Shown piece after piece: positions 1 to 7,670 of a stretch of DNA of 64,000 bases (the first letter of the stretch is position 1; every line of letters starts with the position of its first letter). A model generated the notes under the pieces. It made no database searches and was not told the DNA's origin. It saw only the letters and a program-made list of their open reading frames with translations. The position numbers and the translations under genes are program-made. Origin of the DNA: Bosea sp. Tri-49 (lineage in GTDB: Bacteria > Pseudomonadota > Alphaproteobacteria > Rhizobiales > Beijerinckiaceae); contig NZ_CP017946.1 of NCBI RefSeq assembly GCF_003952665.1, forward strand, positions 682,001-746,000, in the 5' to 3' direction.

Positions 1-201
1 GATGCCTTCGAGCAGCGTCGATTTTCCCGTGCCGTTCTCGCCGACGATGATCGTGATCGACTTGTCGAAGGCGAGCTCGAACTCGTCGCGCAGGAAGGGC
101 AGGCACCAGGGATAGGCCTCTGCGTCCGGCACCGCCGCGCGGTCGAGCCAGATGCGCCTGAGATAGGGCGCTGGCAGGCGGGTCGGGCTGCTTCGTCTCA
201 T
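1..201 (-). CDS. AAA/ABC-type ATPase, N-terminal part (runs off the window)
   Basis: The reverse strand reads from an ATG at 201 to the window edge without a stop, giving 67 residues. It carries a textbook Walker A loop, GENGTGKST, at about residues 54-62, preceded by a hydrophobic beta strand (SITIIVG). This architecture, with the P-loop close to the N-terminus after 'FELAFDKSIT', is typical of small stand-alone AAA ATPases related to ABC/SMC ATPases (AAA_23 or AAA_15 type). The Walker B and signature motifs lie outside the window, so the substrate or process cannot be given. The gene must have its end to the left of position 1. Confidence 0.75.
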   Translation of the reverse strand, partial: MRRSSPTRLPAPYLRRIWLDRAAVPDAEAYPWCLPFLRDEFELAFDKSITIIVGENGTGKSTLLEGI

Positions 202-740
202 GGCAGGCTCGTGGCGGGCAGGAGGTGCAACCTAGGATATGCGCTGCGGGATGCAATGGCTGCCGCATCGTTGGCGGGATGGCTCCTGACAGGCCGATGC
301 GCTCGCCGGCTTTCGCCGCGAGGGTGTGAGGGAAACGCCATCCGAGGGAGGCGCGGGGCTAAGGCGGCGTCGCAGTCGACGGCTGCGTGCCGAATGTCGA
401 TGTCGAATTGTCGAAGCAGCGCCACTGGCCACTGCCCGAACCCCGCGCGCGGTTTTCTTTCGAGCTCTCGCCGTGTGTTGCGTCCGGCTGGACCGGGGTG
501 CCTGCCCCGAACGACGAAACCCCTCCGTGGTGGAACGAGCCAGCCGGTCGCAAAGTGGATCGCACTCTGCGCGGCCGAGCTCGTTCGGGCTTGCGACGCT
601 CTTTCGCCACGGACACCGCTCTCCCGCCCGGCCTCTCGACGCCTCGCGAAGCCCCCTCGGTTCGGGCGGGACGGGGAGAAGCATACGTGAGGTTTTGGGG
701 GCGGGGATTGATTGGGGATTTGTCCCCGCTGAAGGCGCGG

Positions 741-785
741 GGAACCCTCTCCCGGAGGGAGAGGGCAGGGTGAGGGGTAGGCCCT
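741..785 (+). repeat. Dispersed palindromic repeat, CCCTCTCCC family, copy 1
   Basis: The element reads GGAACCCTCTCCC, a short loop, then GGGAGAGGGCAGGGTGAGGG. The CCCTCTCCC/GGGAGAGGG arms form a hairpin. The same arrangement occurs in opposite orientation at 847-889 and again at 7605-7648, so it is a dispersed intergenic repeat rather than a gene-specific terminator. Confidence 0.75.
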
Positions 786-846
786 GTGACCAGCCCCGCG
801 AGGCCTCACCGCGCGGTCGGGTTCAAGCCAACGTTTGCAGTCCGAA

Positions 847-889
847 CACCTCACCCCTGCCCCTCTCCTTCCAGGAGAGGGGTTCTGCC
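847..889 (-). repeat. Dispersed palindromic repeat, CCCTCTCCC family, copy 2 (inverted)
   Basis: On the reverse strand it reads GGCAGAACCCCTCTCC, a 5-base loop, then GGAGAGGGGCAGGGGTGAGG, the same order of words as at 741-785. The two copies face each other across about 60 bp, so they can also pair with one another. The element ends 14 bp past the 3' end of the cell-wall hydrolase gene and may double as its transcript end. Confidence 0.72.
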
Positions 890-902
890 GGTGCGGCTCC
901 GC

Positions 903-1799
903 TCAGTCCTGCGCCAGGCTGCCGCGCAGGGGGCGGGAGGGCGGTATCAGCGCCGCGAGGCGGGCATCGCTCTTTGGCGGCGCGATGAAGGCCTGGGCGG
1001 TCTTCCTGGACATGCCGAGATCATAGGGCCGGCTCGGCGGCAGCGTGGCATTGGCGACAAGCTGCAAGGCCGGGCTTGCCGGCGTGGCGGCGGCCGGCGC
1101 CTCGGCCGCGTAGGCCAGAGGCGCGGTCGCGAAGGAGGTCGATCCGGTCGAGGCGGTGGTGGCGAGCGGCGCTGGCGCGGTGACAGCGGCGAGCTGGTAG
1201 CTTGGCTCCTCGATGCGGCGGCGCTCGGGGCGCTCGCCCTTGACGTAGAAGGCGTTGCCGCCGGCCACCGTCACATAATGCATGTTGGCGTAGGAGAAGC
1301 GCAGGCCCGCCATGTGGAAGTGCTTGGCGTTGCCGACGGCTTCGTTGCGCTTGCCGGCAAGAATGGCTTCGGCAGCGGCCTCGGCCTTGGGCAGGTCGCG
1401 CGCGACCATCTGGCGGGTCAGCACGCCCGGCGCGAACTGGCGCGGCGCGCCGACGACGCCGCAGATCGTCTCAGGGTAGCGCGGCGCTCCGACCCGGTTC
1501 ATCACCACCGTGCCGACGCCGAGCAGGCCGGATTCGCTCGAGCGGTTCGATTCGAAATACATCGCGCGGACGAGGCATTCCTTCTCGCGCGGGTCGGCCT
1601 TGGCGAGCTCGATGGCGCGCTTGCGGGCCTCGTGCGGCTGCTTGGCGGCGGGGGTGGTCGTGTTCGCAGCGGTCTGGACCGGCGAGACGCTGCAGGCGCC
1701 CAAAGCCGGCGCAGCAAGAGCAACCAGAAGCGGGATCGTCTTGCGGGGGCCCATGCCGGTGAAACGGACGGCGTTCGCAGCGATCATGGTCCGCTTCAT
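903..1799 (-). CDS. Cell wall hydrolase, SleB/Hydrolase_2 family, lipoprotein-like
   Basis: The 298-residue protein has a basic start, a hydrophobic run and a lipobox-like LGAC with Cys36, so it is probably secreted and perhaps lipid-anchored. The core at about residues 68-190 matches the SleB-type hydrolase domain: AMYFES with the presumed catalytic Glu83, TVVMNRV at 97-103 and QFAPG at 121-125. Members cleave peptidoglycan (lytic transglycosylase or amidase activity). The C-terminal 100 residues are Ala/Pro/Ser-rich and low in complexity. AGGAG eight bases before the ATG supports the start, although an ATG at residue 16 would give a shorter signal peptide. The gene stands alone, with repeats downstream. 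Confidence 0.85.
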   Translation of the reverse strand: MKRTMIAANAVRFTGMGPRKTIPLLVALAAPALGACSVSPVQTAANTTTPAAKQPHEARKRAIELAKADPREKECLVRAMYFESNRSSESGLLGVGTVVMNRVGAPRYPETICGVVGAPRQFAPGVLTRQMVARDLPKAEAAAEAILAGKRNEAVGNAKHFHMAGLRFSYANMHYVTVAGGNAFYVKGERPERRRIEEPSYQLAAVTAPAPLATTASTGSTSFATAPLAYAAEAPAAATPASPALQLVANATLPPSRPYDLGMSRKTAQAFIAPPKSDARLAALIPPSRPLRGSLAQD

Positions 1800-1999
1800 G
1801 CGGTCATCTCCTGATTACGGGGTCTGGCCTGCCTCGGGTGGCAGGTCGTCATCACCGGAAAGGAATCCGAAGCCTCTTACCAGAAAGTTAATTTCGAAAG
1901 GAAGAGGCAAAGCGGCATGACGGCGGATCGGCTCTCCATGCGGTGAGGCGGCCGGATTTTCGGAGCGGGGATTGATGGGAGATCTGTTCGCGCAGGCTC

Positions 2000-2082
2000 G
2001 GCCCGGGCGGGCATCGACGTCTTGAACACCGTCTTCGATCAAGGAAGACGTGGCTGGTCGGGACAAGCCCGACCATGACGGG
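2000..2082 (-). repeat. Dispersed repeat of TCGGGCTTGTCCCGA family, copy 1
   Basis: On the reverse strand the element reads ATGGTCGGGCTTGTCCCGACC, shortened here by one end base to stay a palindrome, followed by CCACGTCTTCC, a loop, AAGACGTCGATGCCCGCC. A second copy with the same order of words lies at 42079-42174. The GGTCGGG/CCCGACC arms and the ACGTCTT/AAGACGT arms each form a hairpin, so the element folds into a short series of stems. It occupies the space between the SleB hydrolase and the DUF4167-like gene. Confidence 0.7.
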
Positions 2083-2084
2083 CC

Positions 2085-2312
2085 TCAGGCGGCCGTGCCG
2101 TTGATCAGGCGCTGATAATGCTCGGCATATTGATAATAGCGCTCGGCCTCGACCCTGTCGCCGGCGAGGGCCTTGGCCTTGGCCAAAGCGAGATAGCGCT
2201 CATAGCTCGCCCGCGGGTTTGAGCCCGGCTTTGTCGGCGCAGCGTCGGCGCGTGGGCCCGAGCGGGTGAAGCGATTGTCGAAGGCAGCGGATTTGGGTTG
2301 GCGTATGGTCAT
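2085..2312 (-). CDS. Small DUF4167-like protein
   Basis: This 75-residue protein ends in a helical segment, ERYLALAKAKALAGDRVEAE followed by RYYQYAEHYQRLI. That closely follows the conserved core of alphaproteobacterial DUF4167 proteins (tetratricopeptide-like, 'aGDrvaAEnylqhAEHYfRi'). Family members are usually far longer, with a low-complexity RNA-binding-like tail. This one is essentially the core alone after a basic leader. AGGAGG six bases before the ATG at 2312 fixes the start; an in-frame ATG at 2327 overlaps the preceding small gene's stop and lacks a ribosome site. Function is unknown. Confidence 0.7.
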   Translation of the reverse strand: MTIRQPKSAAFDNRFTRSGPRADAAPTKPGSNPRASYERYLALAKAKALAGDRVEAERYYQYAEHYQRLINGTAA

Positions 2313-2323
2313 GTCCAGCCTCC

Positions 2324-2497
2324 TCATCCCAGCATCTTCTTGACGATGCGACGCAGTTCCTGGCGGCTGAGGCCGCAGGGTTGCGGCTTCCAGTCAGGTG
2401 CGGATCTTGCAGGCGCGGATTTCGGCGGAAGCGTATTGGCGATCGCATCGGCGACACGCCCGGTCTCGGATGACTTCAGTTGTGTTGATTCTTGCAT
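2324..2497 (-). CDS. Hypothetical 57-residue protein, first gene of a small pair
   Basis: An ATG at 2497 opens a 57-codon frame. It has a hydrophilic N-terminus, a Pro/Ala/Ser-rich middle and a basic amphipathic end, SRQELRRIVKKMLG. Its stop lies just before the DUF4167-like gene, and that gene's AGGAGG ribosome site begins directly after this stop, so the two look co-transcribed and translationally coupled. I do not recognise the family. The coupling and in-frame integrity are the main support. Confidence 0.45.
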   Translation of the reverse strand: MQESTQLKSSETGRVADAIANTLPPKSAPARSAPDWKPQPCGLSRQELRRIVKKMLG

Positions 2498-2743
2498 TTA
2501 TATCCGTTTGCCGCACGGCTTAAGACCGCGCGGTCTTGTGGTGACATCGCCGGGCACACTGCGTGCGGCGATGATGCTGCGACTGGCAGCGATCGGTTTT
2601 CGATGGGTAGGGTGGAGGCTCGCCGCCGGTTCCTGACAGTGGAACCAGCCGATCAGTCTTCGCCTGCCTGCTGTTTCTACCTAGGCAATGTGGCCAAATG
2701 AAGTTGTGCAGGCAGGCTCTGCTATGTCGTGACTGCCGGGATA

Positions 2744-3001
2744 TTACGGGAAATCATTCGCCGGAACAGTTGCCGTGCGATGACGGCATGGTCCTCTGAG
2801 GTTTTTCTCGATCGCCGTCATCGCTGCATCCACCGATCGGAACGGCCCCTTTCGGATGTCGCTCAGACGCGCGACCTGCTCCTGTGAGAGCGTGATCCAG
2901 CACGTGCCGTGCGGGTCGCGAATGATCGAGCAGATCGGGCGCTCAAGCAGGTCGGAGACGCCCCAGTTGTCGGCGAGGTTGCGCCGCACGGTCGTATCCA
3001 T
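2744..3001 (-). CDS. Hypothetical protein, 85 residues
   Basis: The frame extends upstream to 3178, but the convincing start is the ATG at 3001, preceded by GGAGGAAG. The product starts MDTTVRRNLADNWGVSDLLE and contains PICSIIRDPHGTCWITLSQE, a compact mixed alpha/beta pattern with two Cys. The end is His/Arg-rich. No family is recognised. It lies 77 bp downstream of the HxlR regulator on the same strand and could share its transcript. Confidence 0.55.
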   Translation of the reverse strand: MDTTVRRNLADNWGVSDLLERPICSIIRDPHGTCWITLSQEQVARLSDIRKGPFRSVDAAMTAIEKNLRGPCRHRTATVPANDFP

Positions 3002-3078
3002 GGCTTCCTCCGGGTCCACTCCGATATGGCCATGAAACCGGTGATTGTAAGGGCGGGAGGCAGATCGAGGTGCCGGCG

Positions 3079-3468
3079 TCACGTCTGCAGCGGTTCCGGC
3101 GCCGGGCTTTCCCTCTGCGCCCACGGCCCCTCCAGGCAGGCGGCCTGCTCGGCGGTGGCGAAGTGGCGCGAGCCCCATTCGGCCAGAGCGTGGACCGCAC
3201 CATTGAGTTCAGCGCCGGCCGGCGTCAGCGAGTACTCGACCCGCGCGGTGCGCTCGTCGAAGCTCCGGCGATGGACGATACCGGCCTCCTCCAGCGCGCG
3301 CAGTTCCTCGAACAGGATCTTCTCGCTGATGCCGCCGATACGGCGGCGCAAGGTCCCGAAGCGGACGGGGCCGGCATGCAGCGTCCAGATGATCGTCGGC
3401 CGCCATTTGCCGGCGATCACCTTCAGCGCCGGCCCGAGGCCGCAATCGAACAATCCGGGTTTCACCAT
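3079..3468 (-). CDS. HxlR-family transcriptional regulator
   Basis: The 129-residue protein has the family pattern of a winged helix-turn-helix: C9 near the start, GKWRPTIIWTL, RFGTLRRRIGGISEKIL as the recognition region, LEEAGIVHRR and YSLTPAG in the wing. HxlR proteins are small dimeric repressors or activators, often answering to reactive electrophiles or thiol stress and often sitting back-to-back with the gene they control. Here it is divergent from the NAD(P)-dependent reductase at 3579, across a 110-bp gap holding a TTAC/GTAA palindrome. That arrangement makes the reductase its likely target. Confidence 0.88.
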   Translation of the reverse strand: MVKPGLFDCGLGPALKVIAGKWRPTIIWTLHAGPVRFGTLRRRIGGISEKILFEELRALEEAGIVHRRSFDERTARVEYSLTPAGAELNGAVHALAEWGSRHFATAEQAACLEGPWAQRESPAPEPLQT

Positions 3469-3484
3469 GTTGACCTCGCTTCCG

Positions 3485-3500
3485 CTTACGTTTTTGTAAG
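3485..3500. promoter_or_regulatory. Candidate HxlR operator, CTTAC-N6-GTAAG
   Basis: CTTACGTTTTTGTAAG is an inverted repeat with 5-bp arms and a 6-bp spacer. It begins 17 bp upstream of the hxlR-type start codon in the divergent promoter region. A further TACTT follows directly. Spacing and position fit a site for a dimeric winged-helix repressor that controls itself and the divergent reductase. Binding is inferred. Confidence 0.5.
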
Positions 3501-3578
3501 TACTTGAATTATCGATCTATTTCTTATCTTTCCCAGCCATGGAGCGCAGTCCTGCGCAACGACTGAGAGGACAAGATC

Positions 3579-4445
3579 ATGAGTGATGTAAGCGTCATCG
3601 GCCTCGGTGAAATGGGGGCGGCGCTGGCTGGCGCCTTCCTGAAGGCCGGCAAGAGCGTGACGGTCTGGAACCGCAGCGCCGCCAAGGCCGCGCCGCTGCA
3701 GGCGCGCGGCGCGGTGCTAGCGGCGAGCCCGGCGCAGGCTGTCGGCGCCAGCCCAGTCATCGTGATCTGCGTCTCGGACTATGCGGCGACCGCGACCGTT
3801 CTCAGTGCCGATGGCGTGATGCAGGCGCTGGCGGGGAAGCTCGTCGTGCAGCTGACCTCGGGCATCCCGAAGCAGGCGCGGGCACTGGAGGCGCAGATGC
3901 AGGCAGCCGGGGCGTGCTATCTCGACGGCGCCATCGCCGCCTGGCCGCGCCAGATCGGCGGGCCGGAAGCAGCGATCGTCGTGGCTGGGTCGGAGGCCGA
4001 GTTTGCCGTGGCGCAGCCGTTGCTGGATGCGCTGGGCGGGGTCAGCCATGCCGGCGCCGAGATCGGCCAGGCGCTGGTGTTGTTCAATGCGGCGCTCGCC
4101 TATCTCGCCGGGCACTGGATCGGCTTCAGCCACGGCGCCGCGATCTGCGAGGCGGAAGGCGTTCCGGCCGATGCCTTCGGTGCGATGATGGCGTCGCTCA
4201 GCCCCTCGCTCGGACAGGATCTCAGTCATATGGGCAAGGCGATCGCCGCGGGCCGGTTCGGGAAGCCGGAGAGCACGCTGCGCACGGCAGGAACCGATAT
4301 CGCCCGGCTGGTCGAGCTCTCCGCCGACCTCAAGATCGGCGCGGACTGGCCGCGTTTCGCTGCCTCCATCTTCCAGCGCGGCATCGCGGCCGGCTTCGGC
4401 GAGGAGGAGCATTCCGCGGTGGTCAAGGTGCTGCGGGCGGCGTGA
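3579..4445 (+). CDS. NAD(P)-dependent oxidoreductase, beta-hydroxyacid dehydrogenase / imine reductase-like
   Basis: The 288-residue protein starts with a Rossmann fold, GLGEMG at residues 8-13, followed by WNRSAAKA, which is typical of NADP-preferring members (Arg after the second strand). The second half is all-helical (AYLAGHWIGFSHGAAICEAEGV), as in the 6-phosphogluconate dehydrogenase-like dimerisation domain of hydroxyacid dehydrogenases and imine reductases. The catalytic lysine region of classical 3-hydroxyisobutyrate dehydrogenases is not obvious, which tilts the call toward the imine-reductase-like branch. The substrate is not predictable. A divergent HxlR regulator lies upstream. 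Confidence 0.8.
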   Translation: MSDVSVIGLGEMGAALAGAFLKAGKSVTVWNRSAAKAAPLQARGAVLAASPAQAVGASPVIVICVSDYAATATVLSADGVMQALAGKLVVQLTSGIPKQARALEAQMQAAGACYLDGAIAAWPRQIGGPEAAIVVAGSEAEFAVAQPLLDALGGVSHAGAEIGQALVLFNAALAYLAGHWIGFSHGAAICEAEGVPADAFGAMMASLSPSLGQDLSHMGKAIAAGRFGKPESTLRTAGTDIARLVELSADLKIGADWPRFAASIFQRGIAAGFGEEEHSAVVKVLRAA

Positions 4446-4604
4446 GGCCAGCTAAGACATGGCTCGCCGGGGGCGGGCCATTTGCCGAATGCGACGCGGC
4501 AGCTTCTTGTTGCGGAGCCGCATCGCATTTCGCAGTTGCAGCAAAGTCGAAATCTTGCTCACTTGCGACCCGCCTCATCAAACGATTGAAAAGCGGAGAG
4601 CGGC

Positions 4605-7418
4605 GTGGCGGGTGCGGAGGAATTGTCGCCATCGGCGCTGGCGAGCGAATTGTCGGCGGCGATCGTGCAGGCGCGCTCGGATGCGCGCGAGGACCCGTTC
4701 GGCAATCCGGTGCTGCGCGCCACGCTCTGGCTCACCCGCAAGATGGATCGCGGCGAGGTCACACTCGATGATGCCGCCGCGCTGATCCGCCAACTCGGCC
4801 GAGCTGCGCTCGCCGATCGGGCGGCACGCGTTGCGAGCTATGTCGGGCTCGAACGCGACGAGTCCGAGGCCTATGCGGCGCTGGCGCGGCGCGTCGCCGA
4901 GGAGGCGAGCGGCTCGGCTCAGCCCTTCGAGGCCTATGGCGCGGCGCTGGCCCGCGTGCGCTTCGCTGCCGTCTTCACCGCGCATCCGACCTTCGGCATG
5001 AGCCGGGCGGTGGCGCATGCGCTGGCCGAGCTCGCCTCGAACGAGGGCGAGGCGGCGGCGCTGAGGGCGGCCGATCTTTCCTTCCGGCCGGATGCGGCGA
5101 TCACCCTGCAGGACGAATTCGAGCAGGCGCGCTTCTCGGTGCGCAATGCCCGCGATGCGATCGATCGGCTCAACGCCGCCTTCCTCGCCGAGGCGCGGGC
5201 GCGCTGGCCGCAGCGCTGGCGCGAGCTCAAGCCCCGCGCTCTGCAGCTCGCCTCGTGGGTCGGCTGCGACACCGACGGGCGCACCGATATCGGCTGGTGG
5301 GACACGCTGCGATACCGGCTGGAATCGAAGCGCGGCCAGTTCTTCCGCTTGCTGGAGAAGCTGCCGGAGGTGCCGGCGACGGGGGAGGTGAGGGCGCTGG
5401 TTGAGGGCGCACATGCGGCGGTGGAGAGGCAGCTTGCGTTCTGCCCACCGCTGAACAGCAAGCCGGAGATCGCGGCGCTGCAGGCGTTCTCGCTTTCGCT
5501 GGTCGGCGAGCGCGAGGCTTCGCTGCCGGAGTCTTCCAAGCTGGTGGCGGCGCTCGACAAGGCGATCGTGCTGGCCGAGGACGAGGCGACGGCGGAAGCG
5601 CTGGTGCTGGCGCGGGCCGGCGTGATCGCCCATGGCGTCTCGATCGCGCTGCCGCATTTCCGGCTCAACGCCTCGCAGCTTCACAACGCCATGCGCGGTG
5701 TCATTTCGCTCGACGAGGAACCGGCCCAGCCGGCGCAGAGGCGCGCCTTCCTCGCCGCGGTCAACCAGGCGCTCGCCAGGGTGAGGCCGACGCCGGTCGA
5801 TTTTGGGGCGCTCGCGGTCGAGCGCGCCTCGGCGGCGCGAATGATGATGATGGTCGCGCAGATCGTGAAGCATGTCGACGGCTCGCGGCCGGTGCGCTTC
5901 CTGATCGCCGAGACCGAGACAGGCTACACCCTGCTCTCGGCACTCTATCTCGCCAGGCGCTTCGGCATCGCCGATCTGGTCGAGATATCGCCGCTGTTCG
6001 AGACCTCGGACGCGCTCGAACAGGGGCCGCGCATCATCGACGAGGCGCTGCGCAGCCCGCATTGGCGCGACTATCTCAAGCGCCATGGCCGGCTCTGCGT
6101 CCAGTTCGGCTATTCCGATTCCGGCCGCTATATCGGCCAGGTCGCGGCGACCTTCTGGGTCGAGCGGCTGAGAAGCCGCATCCTCGAACTGCTGCAGCGT
6201 TATGGGCTGACCGAGGTCGAGCTCGTGATCTTCGACACCCATGGCGAGTCGGCCGGGCGCGGCGCCCATCCCGACAGCCTCGCCGACCGGCTGGCCTATC
6301 TCGATCCGGAATGGCCGCGGCGCGCCTTCGCCAAGGCCGGCGTCAAGGTGACGCGCGAGACCAGCTTCCAGGGCAGCGACGGCTATCTGCTGTTCGGCAC
6401 CAAGGGGCTCGCCGGGGCGACGGTGGCGCGCATCGCCGAGGCCGTCTTTACCGATGCCACGGTGGGCGCGGACGATCCAATCTATGCCGAGCCGGACTTC
6501 GCCACCGAGTTCTTCCAGACCGTGCGCGAGGAGATGACGCATCTCGTCGACGATCCCGGCTATGCGGCGCTGATCGGCACCTTCGGTCCCTCGCTGCTCG
6601 ACAAGACCGGCTCGCGTCCGGCGGCACGCCAGAGCGATGCCGGCGGACCGACGGTGATCCGCCATCCGCGCGAGCTGCGCGCCATTCCGAACAACGCCAT
6701 CCTGCAGCAGCTCGGCTGGCTGGCGAACAGCGTGCACGGGATCGGCCAGGCGGCGGCGCGGGCGCCGGAGCTGTTCGCCACGATGCGCGAGAGCTCGGAG
6801 CGCTTTGGCCGAGCCTATCGCCTCGCGGCCCATGCGATGGCGAACAGTGATCTCGACGTCTTACGCGCCTATCTCGACACGCTCGACGCCGGCAGCTGGT
6901 TCGACCGGGCACGGCGGACCGAGAAGGAGGGGCGGCGCGACGAATTGCTCGCGGTCGCCGAGGCGCTGGCGCAACTCGACCTTGCGCCTTCGCTGCGACG
7001 GCTGTTCTGGCGCTTCGCCTCAGACCGGCTGAAGCTGAAGGAAGCGGCGGGCGAACCGCCGGCGATGCCGGTCCGGCTGGTGGCGCTGCATACGCTGCGG
7101 CTTTCACTGCTGCACCGGATCTGGCTCTCGGCGACGCATATCCCGGATTTCCGGCCGCACGCCGGGGTGACGCGCGAGCTGCTGCTCGAACGCATCCTCA
7201 GGCTCGACATGAACGGGGCGCTCGCTTTGCTCGGCGAGATCTTCCCGGTCAATCCCGATCCGGCGCTGGGGCTCGATTTCGGCGAGCCTGCCGGTCCGCG
7301 CGAAGGCGGTGCCTATGCCGCCCTGCATCGCGACGTCATCGAGCCGATGCGGGATTGCTTTGCGCTGCTGCGCGAGATTTCCGGCGCGATCCAGCATGAG
7401 ATCGGCGCGTTCGGCTGA
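4605..7418 (+). CDS. ppc: Phosphoenolpyruvate carboxylase-like protein, divergent
   Basis: The 937-residue protein aligns over its length with PEP carboxylase, which adds bicarbonate to PEP to make oxaloacetate. FTAHPT at 124-129 holds the invariant catalytic His127, SPLFETSDAL and GYSDSGR near residue 500 match the classical blocks, and THGESAGRG near 545 takes the place of FHGRGGSxGRGG. Relative to E. coli PEPC, the Lys of YSDSAK is Arg, the first Arg of the glycine-rich loop is missing because the loop is two residues shorter, the DIRQE block is not recognisable, and the C-terminal NTG is absent. It may be a divergent enzyme or a paralogue with altered function. The start is the ATG after GGAGAGCGGC or the next in-frame codon. 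Confidence 0.75.
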   Translation: MAGAEELSPSALASELSAAIVQARSDAREDPFGNPVLRATLWLTRKMDRGEVTLDDAAALIRQLGRAALADRAARVASYVGLERDESEAYAALARRVAEEASGSAQPFEAYGAALARVRFAAVFTAHPTFGMSRAVAHALAELASNEGEAAALRAADLSFRPDAAITLQDEFEQARFSVRNARDAIDRLNAAFLAEARARWPQRWRELKPRALQLASWVGCDTDGRTDIGWWDTLRYRLESKRGQFFRLLEKLPEVPATGEVRALVEGAHAAVERQLAFCPPLNSKPEIAALQAFSLSLVGEREASLPESSKLVAALDKAIVLAEDEATAEALVLARAGVIAHGVSIALPHFRLNASQLHNAMRGVISLDEEPAQPAQRRAFLAAVNQALARVRPTPVDFGALAVERASAARMMMMVAQIVKHVDGSRPVRFLIAETETGYTLLSALYLARRFGIADLVEISPLFETSDALEQGPRIIDEALRSPHWRDYLKRHGRLCVQFGYSDSGRYIGQVAATFWVERLRSRILELLQRYGLTEVELVIFDTHGESAGRGAHPDSLADRLAYLDPEWPRRAFAKAGVKVTRETSFQGSDGYLLFGTKGLAGATVARIAEAVFTDATVGADDPIYAEPDFATEFFQTVREEMTHLVDDPGYAALIGTFGPSLLDKTGSRPAARQSDAGGPTVIRHPRELRAIPNNAILQQLGWLANSVHGIGQAAARAPELFATMRESSERFGRAYRLAAHAMANSDLDVLRAYLDTLDAGSWFDRARRTEKEGRRDELLAVAEALAQLDLAPSLRRLFWRFASDRLKLKEAAGEPPAMPVRLVALHTLRLSLLHRIWLSATHIPDFRPHAGVTRELLLERILRLDMNGALALLGEIFPVNPDPALGLDFGEPAGPREGGAYAALHRDVIEPMRDCFALLREISGAIQHEIGAFG

Positions 7419-7445
7419 GGCTCGCCATTGGTCGCTGTGCTCGGG

Positions 7446-7560
7446 GAACCCTTCTCCCGCATCGAAGTCGGGTTTACCCGACTTCGATCACTCTGAGTGC
7501 TGATCTAGGGTAGACCCGAGATCAGTGGAGAAGGGCAGGTATGAGGGCCTGCCCTATCCG
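7446..7560. repeat. Composite cloverleaf-like palindromic element
   Basis: An outer pair, CCCTTCTCC (7449-7457) and GGAGAAGGG (7527-7535), encloses two further hairpins. The first has perfect 13-bp arms starting ATCGAAGTCGGGT (7461-7473 with 7476-7488). The second has arms CTGATCT/AGATCAG plus GGGT/ACCC (7500-7525). The outer arm followed by CAGGTATGAGGG resembles the CCCTCTCCC family, as if that repeat's loop had been replaced by two long stems. It lies 28 bp after the PEPC-like gene. Confidence 0.7.
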
Positions 7561-7604
7561 CAAAAGGCGCAGTGGTACTCTCGCGCTCCACTAACCAGCG
7601 GCGG

Positions 7605-7648
7605 TCCCTCGCCCCTACCCCTCTCCCATCCGGGAGAGGGAATCCCGC
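7605..7648 (-). repeat. Dispersed palindromic repeat, CCCTCTCCC family, copy 3
   Basis: The reverse strand reads GGGATTCCCTCTCCCGG, then ATGGGAGAGGGGTAGGGGCGAGG, following the same word order as the copies near 741 and 847. It lies just downstream of the stop codon of the small protein at 7671. Confidence 0.7.
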
Positions 7649-7670
7649 GCTTGTCAGAGAAGCCTACGCC

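Larger units (their letters stand above)
202..902. other. Non-coding 700-bp stretch with palindromic repeats
   Basis: Several overlapping open frames cross this stretch on both strands. None has a recognisable product, a ribosome-binding site or the codon bias of the neighbours, so I treat it as intergenic. The right half holds two inverted copies of a dispersed repeat, listed separately at 741-785 and 847-889. The left half (about 210-700) shows nothing I recognise. Confidence 0.6.

Noticed and set aside
198..988. Overlapping frames on both strands before the SleB hydrolase
   Set aside because: They encode Arg/Pro/Ser-rich strings interrupted by the palindromic repeats and have no plausible starts.
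4578..6833. 751-codon open frame antisense to the PEPC-like gene
   Set aside because: Its product is Arg/Gly/Pro-rich with no recognisable domain, and it mirrors the codon bias of the sense gene. High GC produces such frames.
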